This document shows positions 34,296-46,819 of a stretch of 64,000 nt of DNA, piece by piece; the stretch's first letter is position 1; each line of letters begins with the position of its first letter. The position numbers and the translations under genes are program-made. Below the pieces are notes generated by a model. The model was not told the DNA's origin, searched no databases, and worked only from the letters and a program-made list of their open reading frames with translations. This stretch comes from Mactra quadrangularis (Eukaryota > Mollusca > Bivalvia > Venerida > Mactridae), in assembly GCA_025267735.1 (NCBI GenBank), contig CM046311.1:31782895-31846894 (forward strand), in the 5' to 3' direction.

Positions 34296-37200
34296 CTGTT
34301 GATTTCAAAATTTGTTTGACTTTGACCAATGGATTCAGGTAAATTGGCGATTTTCAAGGAATGTGTAGCCGCAAACTTCAATACCGATAATTTTTAACAA
34401 AGACAAAGGCGTTTTCCACGACTATTAACAAACATGCGAAAATTTTGAGTGTTCATTACATTACTAATTGTTGTTATTATAAAACTCTCGCCAGTTGGGC
34501 TTACTTATGCAATTTGTCGAACGATCAATCAAACTTAGCTGAACCCAGGTAATATTTTTAACAAAAACATTCACATTTAATGACGATTCAGAATTTCTTA
34601 TCACATGATTAAACTTGTCCCGTCAATACATCGTCATAAAAATAGATAATCTGCTGTGTAAGTGTTGGTTTTTCAGACGTCCGCTCAGGTTATGCAACTT
34701 TGGTGACACTTAGTTAATTTAAAAATTTGAAAAGTCGTGGTCGGTAGTGACTGCTTATACAGGTGAAATGGCAGAGGTATGTACCTTTGACCATCTTTCA
34801 CCGGGAGGTTTAAAATTGGCGCTCAGAGTAATTTCAGCCAATATTTAGCATCGCCATTACAAAACTCTCTTGTTTACGCGAAATTTTTGTTACAAGCTAA
34901 AGTTGTGCAACTAACTGAACTAAGAATGTTCGTTATGTTAAATTCCTTCTTCTAACAGATTAACCTAACAATCATCACCTGACATTCAAATAGATATTTA
35001 TATCAACATAATAGAACGATATAAATACACATAGAAATATATACGCACCATATGTCCCACTATAAATGTTAACTGATAGTTATACACATTAGACTTAATG
35101 CCAAATGTATCAACCAATTCTCATACATTCATGAATAATGCCCATCTTTTGCATTCAATTATTTACCTACTGGATGGACATGCTATGGCGCCTTTCAAGC
35201 ATTAAATGCACTAATGACATACACATATTTCATAGATATGCATACAACAGAAGTACCTTATTGAATTTGATTTCCGTGTTATCATAACACACCAACTTCA
35301 TCACATAATCTCCTTCAGTACAAACGGCAGTCACTGCCTGCTTATTTTCCCCATCTCTACAGTCCTGTGAAGCTGCTTGGTTTATTGGCAACAACAACTC
35401 TTACTTAATTGTTTTGCCAAAAGTCGTTGTTCTAGATGTTGAAGTCATTTAAAAAGAGATAAAATATTACACTACATTGTTAATTGAGCCTAGAATAAAT
35501 TTAGTTATCTTGTGATTAATAATGATTATGACAATTAGTATACATGTTATTCATAATTATCACTGCAGTTTCAGCACATCTGTAACTTCATATAATTGGA
35601 AATTTAATCAAAGACAATTTACTAAAGTACTAGTCTTGAACTTACTAGTCTTTTTTTGTATATTTCTTAGTTGCAAACTTACAGGTCCAAATAGCTATGA
35701 CCAGCTTGCAAGGCAAATAATGTCAGATACCTCTTAAGTTCTACTTGGTGCTAGTGTAATTGGCTAGTAGTCAAGAAAACCAAGAAAGTGTGCTTATGAA
35801 AACTCTAAAATTGATAATAAAATGTTTTGTGTATTTATTTAAGACATAACACTTCACATCTCAGATTACTTAGAATAGTCATGCTCAAGAAGATATTTTT
35901 AAAGTGATGCTATTTTAAGTGATCAAAATGTATAAAATTATATATCATAGCTTCATAACACTACATAGTAATACGGATAAATTAAGAAATAAGTAAAAGA
36001 ACATAATGAAAAAAATCAAATGAATACATTTCGAAAACTATGACCACATGTATGACTAAAAATAATACTGTAATTATGTAATCGCCAGTAAACGAAGAAC
36101 AACTAAGTAAGATGAGATTATTAATTTATTTGTGAAACTAAATTTTACGCATAGAAAGTGATTATATCACCTCTATACTAAGACGCACAACCATTCGCAG
36201 TATTCAACAATTGGATACCTAACAGAATATAGTGCGGCATATGAAGACAAAACCATTGTATTTTATCTGTTTTTATACAATTATCATTAAATTGTAAACT
36301 AGATGATCGCTTATGACTACAGACTCACGAGAATAATATACCATAAATAAAAAGTACGTTCAAACCTCTAAAGGTACAGATGCAAAGTCAAACCGTATAG
36401 TCTACTTTCGATTTCAAATGTTTGTGTACAGAATGACAGATGTAAACACGTTACAAGTATTGGCATTTCCAAAAATGCTTGAAATTGCCGTTAAGCCGTG
36501 TATTCTCCTAGAGTAAAAAGATTCAGACAATATGCGTCTGCGTTTTAAACCGTCCCAATAGCGTGCCCTGGTAACGATATGTAAAACCATTGAGTCTATT
36601 TATAGAATACAAGGAATTAGCATTATTATGGTAGAATGTAAACAAAATGAACTATTGGAGTGCCCTGATCAAGATATGTAAAACATTGAGCGCGTTTCTT
36701 TAATTTTACACACTGTATTGCCAGATTAAAACCATCGAATGAACAGGTGCTGTCCAGACATGTTCCGACCGCGCACATACAAAAGCATTATTATGGTAGA
36801 CTTTACAATTATTCTGTTCATTTGGCTTATAGAAAGTATATTTTATTGATTAGCAAAACCGGAATATTCGATTTAAGAAGATGTTCTGCCCACATTCCGA
36901 CAGCTAATCGAACGTTCATATTTATTAATAAACTCGCTCGGAAGTAGGGAAGATTTGCTTTTTTCAACAAATGCGATTTTTTTAGAAATAAACATGTTAC
37001 AATTAGTTGTGCATGTTTCTGGTCTTATATTGCCACTTTGAAATTCGTACTCGTTCATATTTGGATATTGGTTTTTTCTGGTAATACAATCAGGTAACCC
37101 GACAAAACACGGCGTCGACGAGTTCATACACGCACCCCTCTTTTGACTACTCAAAGTCTATTTTTTATCACGTGACTTCAAATACATCGTTTTGATAGGC

Positions 37201-39471
37201 TTAAGGCAACCGGTGTCGACACAAGAAAAGCTGAAATCTTGATAATTGTTTATATATCGCCGGTCCTAGGACACAAAAAAACTCTATTTGTTCAGTACAG
37301 TTGAATGGGCAAATAAGTCAAATGATAACATTGCAACGTATTTTCAGGTAAATAAATAGTTTTACTCATGATGCTAAGCGTCTCCGTACAATGGTGAGTA
37401 AGACCGTTTGCGCACAAATGGTGAAACTATGATTCAACAAAAGCAGGTGAGAAAATAAGATAAAGGGAAGTAACTCTTCCTACAATAAGGAAAGGCTAAA
37501 ATACATATATTACGTTTCAGTCTGTATTTAACACAAGGATTACGCACACTAACCCAAACAAAACAACTCGAATGACATTCAATTTAAGAAGCCTAAAACT
37601 AAAGAACGTCGTGATACATCGACCTTTAGCAATGTAATAAATGAAACATCAAAATAACAAACAAACCAATAGCTTGACCCCCCATCGGACAAAAATGAAG
37701 CAAACAAAATAGCGCTCAGCTTCTGAATCTGTATGACCTAAAATTAATTTGGTCAAATACTCTCTTTCGGAAACACATACACAGCGAGACAAATAAGATG
37801 AAAAACATACAGCATAACAAATATAAAATATCAAGTCAAATCAAGTACAAAGGCAATAATACTTACAGTTTAATTAAAACGAGTTGTAACAGTGAAATAT
37901 CGATCAGCAAAATGGCGATGTACAGCGTGGGTTGAGTGACGTCATAGAAAAAAGTCCGATATCGTTGCGCGTATATGCATTAATAGGCACGTTCCACAAG
38001 GCTATTGCTAGCTAGCGCTTTTTTAAAGCGATTTGTTGTAGCATATTGGCGCTTTTCTTGTGAAAAGTGCCCAGTATAAAAGGACAATTTTGGGACAGCG
38101 TGTTTTGAATATTTTTATGTTCCATATGATGTACTTTTGTCTGTTATTTCGTAGAAGAAAGACTATTTGTACATACTATGAAAGAAAACTGAGTGGTTGG
38201 GGTAAAATAGAGGTCGGATAAACTGCTTTGTCTTAGACTTGGGCTGGCTAAACTCGAAACGACTGTCTAGATAACCGTAATAAGTTTACCGCCGCTTCGC
38301 AGCGCTAAACTTAAAAAGCGAAGTTGACAAACTTTATTTGGTGATCAGATGTAGCCGGTATTCTTACTTTATTCAAGAAACTTGTAAAACACTTTTGATT
38401 GGTTAATTTTGCAAACGAAACTCGCTAAAAATTGCGAGTAATTCACTGAATCAAATTTAGAAGATTTCTACATTTTCGCAGTATTTTTGTTGTCTCGTTA
38501 CTGTTCGTCGATTCAGAAATTGTTTAATTCATTAGATTTTTATGTTTGTCACGTATTAGTTGAAATGGTTGTGTTGTGAGACGAAATGTTTCATGATTAA
38601 ATCAGATAAAAACTGTACAGATATTCGTTACATATCAGATGATAATTCGCACGATTTTTTGTATTTTAATATTTTATTTTAAGCGAATAACACAATCTAT
38701 CACGGAGTAGTATCATGCTGAAATCGACGTAACATTGAAATTCTAGCAATTTTCATTCTGTTCACCGGTCTCCAAACTTGCCCGAGTTGAGATTTTTGTG
38801 CCGTTTTTGTTGTTTTTGATAATTTAAGTGTATTAATGGTCTGCGCTTTGAAACATTTAATATTCATAGCTCGAAGAGTTATGTTTAATCAATTTAATCG
38901 TGCATTTAAATTGCCACCAGGGTATCAGTATTTTTTGTGGGTCACAAAATAATAAATCTAGATGAAGAGGTCTAGTAAACGCAGTTGTACCCCTTGTTTA
39001 TATGTATATAAAAGGTATGTTTGAAAAATCAAAGGGAGGTAACGAAAATGCGACATGGCGTTAATCAGCCACCATACTTACTAGATATAACCCATAATAC
39101 ACACGATATCTTCCGGGTATTATCTGTCATTTTACGATGATTTGCGCATTAGATATTATTTCATATGTTTTTGTTTTTTCTGACTGACATACAAAAGTAA
39201 AAGCTACAGAATGTGCCCGCATGATAGTTGTTTAAACAATTCACCCTGGAAGAGAACGAGACGTTAGCAGACGTGCAAACAGATTCGTCAGTCCGTTTAT
39301 CGTCAAAGAAATAATGTTAGTCATCACGACGATCTTCTATACATATGTTTAATTTCTTTCCTAGAATCACCAAAAGATGTTAATAAAATTGTATAGCTAT
39401 TTTTAAAAGTAAACCCGGAAGTTTCAGAACATTAAACATCTTTTCATAAGACATTCGCACAGGTCTAAAAT
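34296..39471. other. intergenic between LTR element and TLR-3
   Basis: No complete gene recognised. It holds duplicated block P (36470-37280) and, from about 39070, the distal TLR-3 5' flank shared with TLR-4 (39090-39530 against 54235-54675; for example CCGGGTATTATCTGTCATTT in both). A possible small exon lies on the minus strand near 35257-35395 (see findings). Other open frames are short and AT-driven. Confidence 0.45.
36470..37280. repeat. duplicated block P, copy 1
   Basis: Matches 59965-60740. Shared anchors include GGTAACCCGACAAAACAYGG near 37093 and 60548, ACCTCAAATRCATCGTTTTGAT-type sequence near 37175 and 60635, and AAATCTTGATAATTGT near 37232 and 60688. No coding content. The second copy carries an extra MITE at 60098-60292. 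Confidence 0.7.
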
Positions 39472-39493
39472 ATCATTCGAGCGAGGTACATTC
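39472..39493 (+). promoter_or_regulatory. conserved TLR promoter-proximal box, copy 3
   Basis: ATCATTCGAGCGAGGTACAT then TC, 74 bp before the second in-frame Met codon of TLR-3. CCCGGAAGTTTCAG lies about 55 bp further upstream, as in copy 1. Confidence 0.5.
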
Positions 39494-39530
39494 CTAATAA
39501 AATAAAAATGTTGGATAAGATTTAGTTAAC

Positions 39531-41831
39531 ATGAAATTTTCAAAAATGTCGAGATCTTACTGTATATTACTTTCTTTTTTTCTTCTTCAAGTTGTTCTGG
39601 ATATCTCCATGGCAACCGCGTATAATTCGACATGTAGTTTATCAAAAGAGACAATTACATGTAATTATATACCAGAGGACATTCCTGATGGAATATTTCG
39701 TGTCAATATAAAGGATTTCATGTTGGACAAGAATACTTTAAACATTCATGAGGAATTGTTTCAATCAAGAAGTTGGAAAAATGTGAAATATTTGAAATTT
39801 GAAAACAAGCGTAAAAATAATCATGAGTATATTCATTTTGAAAAAATGGCATTTAAAAGATTAGAAAATTTAAAGAGTTTGACCATAAACAGCAATAGTG
39901 CTATCCATATAGATACTGATGGATTATTAGGTTTGGAAAATGTTAACATTTTAGACTTTTCCACTTGTATATGGCTTAGGTTAGATATTCTTATGCAAGC
40001 ATTGAATGGATCAGAAAAAGTTCCTAATTTAGAGAAGCTTTTAATACCAGGACTTGAATATCTGTGGCATCCAGGTTTAACGATTGATCCGAAATTTTCC
40101 AAGGTTTTGTCCGTAAAACCTCTGGCAACGCTGGATTTAAGTATGACTCGTATTGCATATTTTGATTGGAATATAATAACAGATTTGAAAAACCTGAGAT
40201 TGCTTAATTTATCACGAGCCAACATTGACCGTGTGTCTAAACAGTATAAGTTTTCACGCGCTGACTTTAATCGGCTGGAGTTAGATCTTACTTACGCAAC
40301 GATCAACGGTGGCGGTAATGACCCATTTCTAACAAACACGTATGCAAACCTTAATTTTTCTTTTGTGGACCGTTCATATAATCGAACGTCATTCCTCCTA
40401 TCGCCAAGAATTGCTAATTTTACTGGAATTAACAATGGTCCAGTTATCCTTCTTTATAATGTTAAATTTTCATCTGTTGAAAAATTTAAAACATTAACAA
40501 ATCAACTAATACTCAAACAGAACAAACTACAACGCTTCGATGTACAATTTGATAGTGACAATGTTGATTTTTCATCAATAAAATATATAGATCTGTCAGA
40601 AAATGGACTTGAATATTTTCACCCGAGTTGGTTTAGTTGCCTTACAAGTCTTGAACATCTTGATTTGTCCATGAACAATCTCAGTGTCATGCAAAAAGAA
40701 AATACACAGCTTTTTAGCCAATTGTTAAATGACACTAAAAGACTACAATATATCAATTTAGCAGCCAATCAATTGGCTGATATACCAGATGACTTTTTTG
40801 AAGTTAGTAAAAATCTCGAAAACATAAACCTTGCTGGAAATAGACTTACACATGTAGACTTTAAATTAGTTCATCTCAAATTCCTTTCGTTCATTGATCT
40901 ATCAAATAACAATATCAGAGTCATTGATTCAAAATCGATGATCCAACTTGATGCGCTGATGACAAATTTGGACCCGGATATAGTAAACGACGGTTCGAAG
41001 AAGTTGACATCAAGCGAAAAGTACCATTCTAGAAATAGAAAAGTGAAACTAAAGGGCAATCCAATCTTATGTGGTACCTGTAAGACATTATCTTCAATTC
41101 GTTGGTTACATAGCACAACAATTACCGAATCAAGTCCTGATGAGTTAACATGTAAAGGTGAAAGTGATACAAACCTCAGTATTACTAATGCTGTAACTTA
41201 TGTACAAGAAATTTGTGAAAGGAAAATGAAGATTATTGTTATTTCAATAACATCTGTTGTTATAAGTATCATATGTGTTTGTGTCGTTTTATTGATCTAT
41301 TTTAAAAGAAAACGAGCACAAAAACGAAGGAGGCGATATGATATAATTGAACTTTTAGCCCATGACGAGAATCAGTTTGCAGTATTTTTGTCATATTCGA
41401 ATGAGGATGTCGAGTTTGTGATGGAAAATTTAATCAAACCGCTGAATAATGGTCTACAAAGAATAGTTGGTATAGAAAGGAATCTTATTTGTCAGGGTGA
41501 CACAGAATATAGACTTGGTGAATATGTTCACAACGAATCGTTGAGATGTATTGAACTATGCAAAGTGTTTCTGTGCGTTGTGTCCGACAGTTATTGCAAT
41601 AGTGGATACTGTGTTGGGGAATTTAATCAAGCATCCCAGATGAGAAAACCAGTTATTTTGATGATGAAGGGCTATGTGGATATTGATCTTATGACACCTG
41701 CAATGCAACTGCTATTTCGTAATCAAGTTCGCATGCTCTGGGAGAACAATAACGGAGATTTTAGATTAAAGACATCGTGGAAAAATGTTTGTGAATCTAT
41801 AATTGACATCGCTACTAAATATCAAAATTAA
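39531..41831 (+). CDS. TLR-3: intact Toll-like receptor (LRR-TM-TIR)
   Basis: Single-exon 766-aa membrane receptor, the only undamaged copy here. Signal peptide about 1-30 (ends SMATA); N-cap CSLSKETITC; degenerate LRRs about 50-480, clearest near 350-470 (YIDLSENGLEYF, HLDLSMNNL, YINLAANQL, NINLAGNRL, FIDLSNNNI); one LRRCT about 505-562 (CGTCKTL...ELTC...EICERK); TM 568-591; basic linker KRKRAQKRRRRYDII; TIR 616-766. Box 1 is FAVFLSYSNED. The BB-loop region reads CQGDTEYRLGE instead of the usual RDxxPG, and box 3 is RMLWENN instead of FW. Many N-glycosylation sequons (NGS, NLS, NRT, NFT). The expected role is pathogen sensing with TIR adaptor recruitment; the ligand is unknown. The other copies lack the first ATG, so Met6 (39546) may be the true start. 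Confidence 0.95.
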   Translation: MKFSKMSRSYCILLSFFLLQVVLDISMATAYNSTCSLSKETITCNYIPEDIPDGIFRVNIKDFMLDKNTLNIHEELFQSRSWKNVKYLKFENKRKNNHEYIHFEKMAFKRLENLKSLTINSNSAIHIDTDGLLGLENVNILDFSTCIWLRLDILMQALNGSEKVPNLEKLLIPGLEYLWHPGLTIDPKFSKVLSVKPLATLDLSMTRIAYFDWNIITDLKNLRLLNLSRANIDRVSKQYKFSRADFNRLELDLTYATINGGGNDPFLTNTYANLNFSFVDRSYNRTSFLLSPRIANFTGINNGPVILLYNVKFSSVEKFKTLTNQLILKQNKLQRFDVQFDSDNVDFSSIKYIDLSENGLEYFHPSWFSCLTSLEHLDLSMNNLSVMQKENTQLFSQLLNDTKRLQYINLAANQLADIPDDFFEVSKNLENINLAGNRLTHVDFKLVHLKFLSFIDLSNNNIRVIDSKSMIQLDALMTNLDPDIVNDGSKKLTSSEKYHSRNRKVKLKGNPILCGTCKTLSSIRWLHSTTITESSPDELTCKGESDTNLSITNAVTYVQEICERKMKIIVISITSVVISIICVCVVLLIYFKRKRAQKRRRRYDIIELLAHDENQFAVFLSYSNEDVEFVMENLIKPLNNGLQRIVGIERNLICQGDTEYRLGEYVHNESLRCIELCKVFLCVVSDSYCNSGYCVGEFNQASQMRKPVILMMKGYVDIDLMTPAMQLLFRNQVRMLWENNNGDFRLKTSWKNVCESIIDIATKYQN

Positions 41832-43668
41832 TGACGATAACTCGACATTGTAGTTGTTTGTTCTCATGTATCCCCTCACAAATTATCTTTTTTAAGCTTT
41901 TTTAAGCAAGAAAACATTTTGAAAGCAGTAAATAATGTTCTAATACTAATAATTTTAGTGAAATTTGGCATACATACATACATATATGGATTTAAGTGAC
42001 ATGAAACCGTAAAAGAAAATGATGTAATGTATTAAAACCAACCAGTTAGTGGCTTTTTGTTCGTTTACGTCATTTTTTACTTTATAATTCTCACAATACA
42101 TTTTTTTACAGTTTTAATAATTGTTTTCTTAACATTATTAATGACAATGGTACATTTGCGTTTCGTTTGTTTTGACAATTGTTTTACCTATCTACGATCA
42201 AAGTTCCAATTATATCATGACGCTTTTTCAACCTTATGAGTAAACAAGAAATTATATCCAAGTCAGTATTAATTAAAACTTCTAAAAAGCACGGCATTGA
42301 CGCAAGATGTTTATGAAAACTCAACAAAGCTTAACCGGTCTCCTAGACAGATGTATTTGGGTTTGTTTAGTATTTTCTTACTAATTTAAAGCGTCTGACA
42401 ATTTACTTATATAAAGCACACATGGTATTTGTAATTTAGTAAAGAAATTTTTCAAAAGATTTTAAAGCGCCTAAACGCCATTGAATATGAATATAAGATA
42501 ATGATTTAATAAAATAAAAAATACGATAACAAATAACCATGTCTTAATGATAGATTGCACTTCCTGTTATATAATATCTTAATGAAGTTTTAAAATTTAT
42601 AAATCAGCAAAAAATGTTTTGATATTTAGCTATATTTATGAATCTTTCTGTATGTTTATGTTATTCACCATCCATTCACCGAATATCATTTGCGCTGACT
42701 GTTTAAATTATATTTTTTTAGTCCAGAATTTGCTGGCATATTTTTCATGTGACTTCACCTTATAGTCATCGGCAAAGATCGGTCAAATAATGCCGCTTTG
42801 ATAACAATTGGCCCCGCTTCAAGGTTGACAGTTTTCATACTGCTGACTATTGAAAGGTTCATCAATCTTGTGACAGATGTCCTTAGACTCCCTTACAGCT
42901 GAGCGATCAAGGGCCCTCATGTGACTCTCTTTATTTCTTAATATTTGTGATACAAACACTCTAGTACATACATCATTTACTAAAACAACAGAGATGTTTC
43001 CATGATAAGGTATGTGAATGAGTATACTTTCTCATTTTGTACTTAAAGGTCTAACTGACCTTAGTACGGAGACACTGAGCATCATGCGTAAAATTATTTA
43101 TTTACATGAAAACACGTTGCAATTTTTACATTCTAATAATTTCCCCGTTCATCTGTACTGAACAAATAGAATATGTTTTTGTGTCTACTTAAATGTAATT
43201 TTACTATCTAACCAACTATGAACATTAAATTAAACTTTTAACCCAGATTTAAACCTCAATTCTAATGTATTTACATCTGTCATTCTTTACTCTGTAATTT
43301 AAAATCGAAAGTAGAATACACGGTTTCACCATGCATCTTTACCTTATGAGGTTTTAAAGTACTTTATATCTATAGATAGATATTCCTGTAGTTATAAGCG
43401 ACAATTTAGTTTACAACTTAATGACGATTGTATCAAAAACGAAAATATCCATCGGTTTTGTCTTCATGCGCTGCACTATATTCTGTTTCGTACCAAATCA
43501 CCAAATACTGCGAATAGTTGTGCGACTTAGTATAAGTGATATTATCACCTCCTACTAATACATAATTTAAACCTTGAGCATACTTTCTTAGTACAGATGA
43601 AGTGTAAACATTGAAGTGTAAAATATAGATTGCATACTGCTAATGTATCTAGCATGATTTGAAAAGAT

Positions 43669-43949
43669 TTAAACTCGGGTCGGTAGCACAGTTGGTAGCG
43701 CATCGGAATTTCGAATCAAGTATCCCGAGGGTAACGGTTTCGACTCTCACCCGGGGAAGTTATACCTTTCCATGAAAATTTGACAATTATATCAATTTTC
43801 CTTCATTAATAAGTTCTATAGAGAAGTTTTCGGGAAGTGTAGGTGAGTTCTGGTTATAGACAAGGTTCCAGGAAAGCTAGGTTACGTGCGCCTAACCCTG
43901 TAAAATAACCACAACGTGTTGGCACAGCGTTAAACCCTGTATAAATAAA
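43669..43949 (+). mobile_element. tRNA-derived SINE with 10-bp target duplication
   Basis: The 5' head is tRNA-like: A box GTAGCACAGTTGGTAGCGCA near 43683 and a B-box-like GGTTTCGACTCTC near 43737. CTCGGGT (43674-43680) can pair with ACCCGGG (43749-43755) as an acceptor stem. The tail ends GTTAAACCCTGTATAAATAAA. It is flanked by TTGAAAAGAT at 43659-43668 and 43950-43959. Sister 3' flanks at 58008-58017 and near 17923 have the single unfilled site. Transcription by RNA polymerase III is the known mode for such elements. Confidence 0.85.
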
Positions 43950-44496
43950 TTGAAAAGATAACACAAGGTATAAGGAAGATTTAAATATTTTTTATGTTAT
44001 TTTAATATAATTTTGTGTAATAGGAGACGTAGCTAATTTAAAATGTGTTGTATTTAGAACGATAAGTATATGTATAGAGTTTCATCACGAAAGGTTTATA
44101 CATTATAGTCCATGAAAACTAAAAAAATATTGTACTATTATATTGCATAATGTTGTATTTTTTATGAAAGTATCACAGTGAGAAAAGCTCTTAAGATTAT
44201 ATTAGTCACCCAGTGAAGCTAACCTCTTACATTACATTTTGAACTTTTTTTACTTCTACTATTACGAAATTTAATGTCCTCAAAAAACAAGTCTAATTTG
44301 TAAATTAGCGAAATTTATAGAAATCCTTTATATAAAAGGGGATCTTTTTTATCAAACCAAGCAATCACATGTGTTTACGATTTAACTTTTTGTTACTTTT
44401 TTATACAGCATTCTTAAGATTCTTTGTTTTTTGCAAGTTTAAGTACTACTTTTAAAGATTCACATTCTGAACTCATACTCTTCTCAATATCACAGG

Positions 44497-44531
44497 CTGC
44501 CGTCACATAACAGTCCCCCCAAAAAAAATAT

Positions 44532-44572
<41 letters not shown>

Positions 44573-44977
44573 GTGAAGGTATGTAACTCGTCACCTCAGA
44601 AACCAAGAAAAAAATGACCGATCTTATTCAACGGGCTCTTGTGTTTTTATTTTGTATTCATCATAATTTGTTTTTCAAATGTATGTAACTAGGACGAAAA
44701 AGAAACGCTGGGTAACCTGTAATGATTGTTTTAAGGGATAAATTGTATTATTGGATTATTATATTTATTTTTGTATGAAATGTCATCTGTATGGAACCAG
44801 CTGTTGAAGTTTCAATCGATTTCCGATGCTGATTATGTGAAAAAATACCCCCTTTTAACGATGACCCTTCTTGTTTTGCGAAACACAGCCGGACATGTGT
44901 TGCATATTTTATGTACCCGGCGTTTCTTTTTCGTCCTAGTATATATATGTATTGTTGCCGCCGCAAAGTGACGGCAG
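44497..44977. mobile_element. inverted-repeat element with nested TIRs and microsatellite
   Basis: Outer ends CTGCCGTCAC (44497) and GTGACGGCAG (to 44977) are inverted. An inner pair of 27 bp, starting ACTAGGACGAAAAAGAAACG at 44688-44714 with its complement at 44914-44940, is nearly perfect. A (CA)n(TA)n tract lies at 44531-44572. No convincing protein. Probably a non-autonomous DNA element or two nested ones. The target duplication was not resolved. Confidence 0.55.
44531..44572. repeat. compound microsatellite (CA)n(TA)n
   Basis: About 12 CA units followed by about 8 TA units, likely length-polymorphic. Confidence 0.9.
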
Positions 44978-46819
44978 AAAAAAACATTTATGCTTAATTG
45001 CTGAAAAAATATCTTTGTATGTGTATTTGTAAACTGTAAGAATTCCTAATGCTTTATCATAATGTGTATGTACATGCTGCCTTATGAATATGTGTTAAAA
45101 TATCATAGTTCGTATATATGTTATAGGCAATTTGTAAAAAGCACTTTCCCAAATGCCTAAAATATTTAGGCCTTTTGACTTTAGGTATCGACAAGATTAC
45201 CTTTTAAAACCCTTTATTTTTTATTTATAGAACAGTAATTTATAGAATATTGTTTTGATATGGTAATTCAAAACTTGTCTACATAACAAAACTGTTTACA
45301 ATTATTTAAACTAATTTTAGCAAACAGTTACATGATAATTAAAATACTATGCAATCAAACATTCGATAAGATTACCTTTTAAACATTTGTTTATCTATAG
45401 AACACATCAATAGCTTTATCTGCTACTGAATTTCAGTAAAATAATGCACAATTTTGTTGCATTTTTGATTTTGGTACAACTTTATTATGTCTCCTGTCAT
45501 TCCCTGAAATGTGCTGTGCCACCACTGGGTAATGGTTCGACTATTATATTATACCAATATCAGACATCAAATTAATGTCTATGTACATCTGGTGATGTTT
45601 ATGGAATTTACCAAGTACCTGAGTTTTTTGTCATAATACGTACAAACTCCCTAATTTTATAAATTGTTTGTAACATATATAAACATTACAAAACTATACA
45701 TGTGTAAATATAGTAATGTAAATAAAATATAATATTAATCGGACATTTGTTAGTATTGACTACCTTCTTTTGCTTTTAAAACCGGAATATAAAACCAGAC
45801 TTTCTTTTGAAGTAAGCCGGATCGAAAATAGAGAATGTGTTTTTGAGCATCATTGACCTATGATAAAGGACTTTAGCATGAATGTTAACCCATTGAACAT
45901 AATCAAAGAGCTGCACAGAGGAACTGCTTGGAGTTTATCACAATGCAACATAAATAAAAGTGCTGCACTGAGGCTAGAATGGACTGATTCTTTTAAGTTA
46001 TTAAAAATGTTTATCCTTAAACCAATGTCACAGTTATTACTGAGTACACAGGTTTGCTTTGTCATGTTTCATTTCAAGAACATTCAAAGTAAAAGAACTG
46101 TACTACTTGTATGTAGAATGAATTTGTTTGTGAGCAGGTTTTACATGCTTGGTCAAATCATTAATTACCAACGTATTTATAATTAACAAGCGTCACAATA
46201 TGCATGCGAATTACCATAGTTTTTGTTTACCAATACTTGAATAACTGTCAATGCATAACAGGACCAGCTAGTTAAAATAACCTGTTCGTTACCAGTGTAA
46301 AGCACAGTTAATCAAGTTATTTTTATTCCCTGATATAATAATGACTTTATTATTCTTAAAATAAACTAAATACACTCAATAGATATGCATTTCCAAGCTA
46401 AAATGCTTTTTAAAATATTTTCTCTAATATGGTTAATCGTCTCCGTACATGAAAAAGTTCGGCCCAATTTTGGATGCAAATCGTCTACATGCGAATTATC
46501 CACAAGCGAATGTGACTGGGGGCGAATCAACTCCCACCCACTAAGGTCACTCAGGACAATGTTTTAACCGTCTGATTTACTTACTTCATTATCAATAACA
46601 TTTTATTGAAGACAGGAACCGTAAGAATTATAAGTAACCAAATACTTAAATTGACTGAAACACTTGGGAATTATTTTTGTTTGTCAAACTTAACACGAAT
46701 ACAACGCTAACAAAATGGCGAATGTCAGACATTTATCATGACCTGACAGCGTGATATGTGATACACTGTAATATTGAACTTTTTCTTTCTCTTTTCTATA
46801 CTGAATTCATCTTGTAAAT

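Larger units (their letters stand above)
41832..46220. other. TLR-3 3' flank with SINE and TIR element
   Basis: Aligns in blocks with the TLR-2 3' flank (16048-19160) and, nearer the gene, with the TLR-1 and TLR-4 flanks. Inserted here are a SINE (43669-43949) and an inverted-repeat element (44497-44977). The 108-codon frame at 45860-46186 lies in homologous flanking DNA and is not conserved as code in TLR-2, so it is not called. No polyadenylation site was assigned with confidence. Confidence 0.5.

Noticed and set aside
43674..43756. Functional tRNA gene
   Set aside because: The acceptor stem pairs, but the anticodon and T arms are irregular. The unit continues into a SINE body with A-rich tail and target duplications.
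44748..44987. Frames on both strands at 44748-44987
   Set aside because: Produced by the inverted-repeat element, with no conserved domain.
45860..46186. 108-codon frame in TLR-3 3' flank
   Set aside because: The homologous flank of TLR-2 near 19030 is interrupted in this frame, and no domain is visible.
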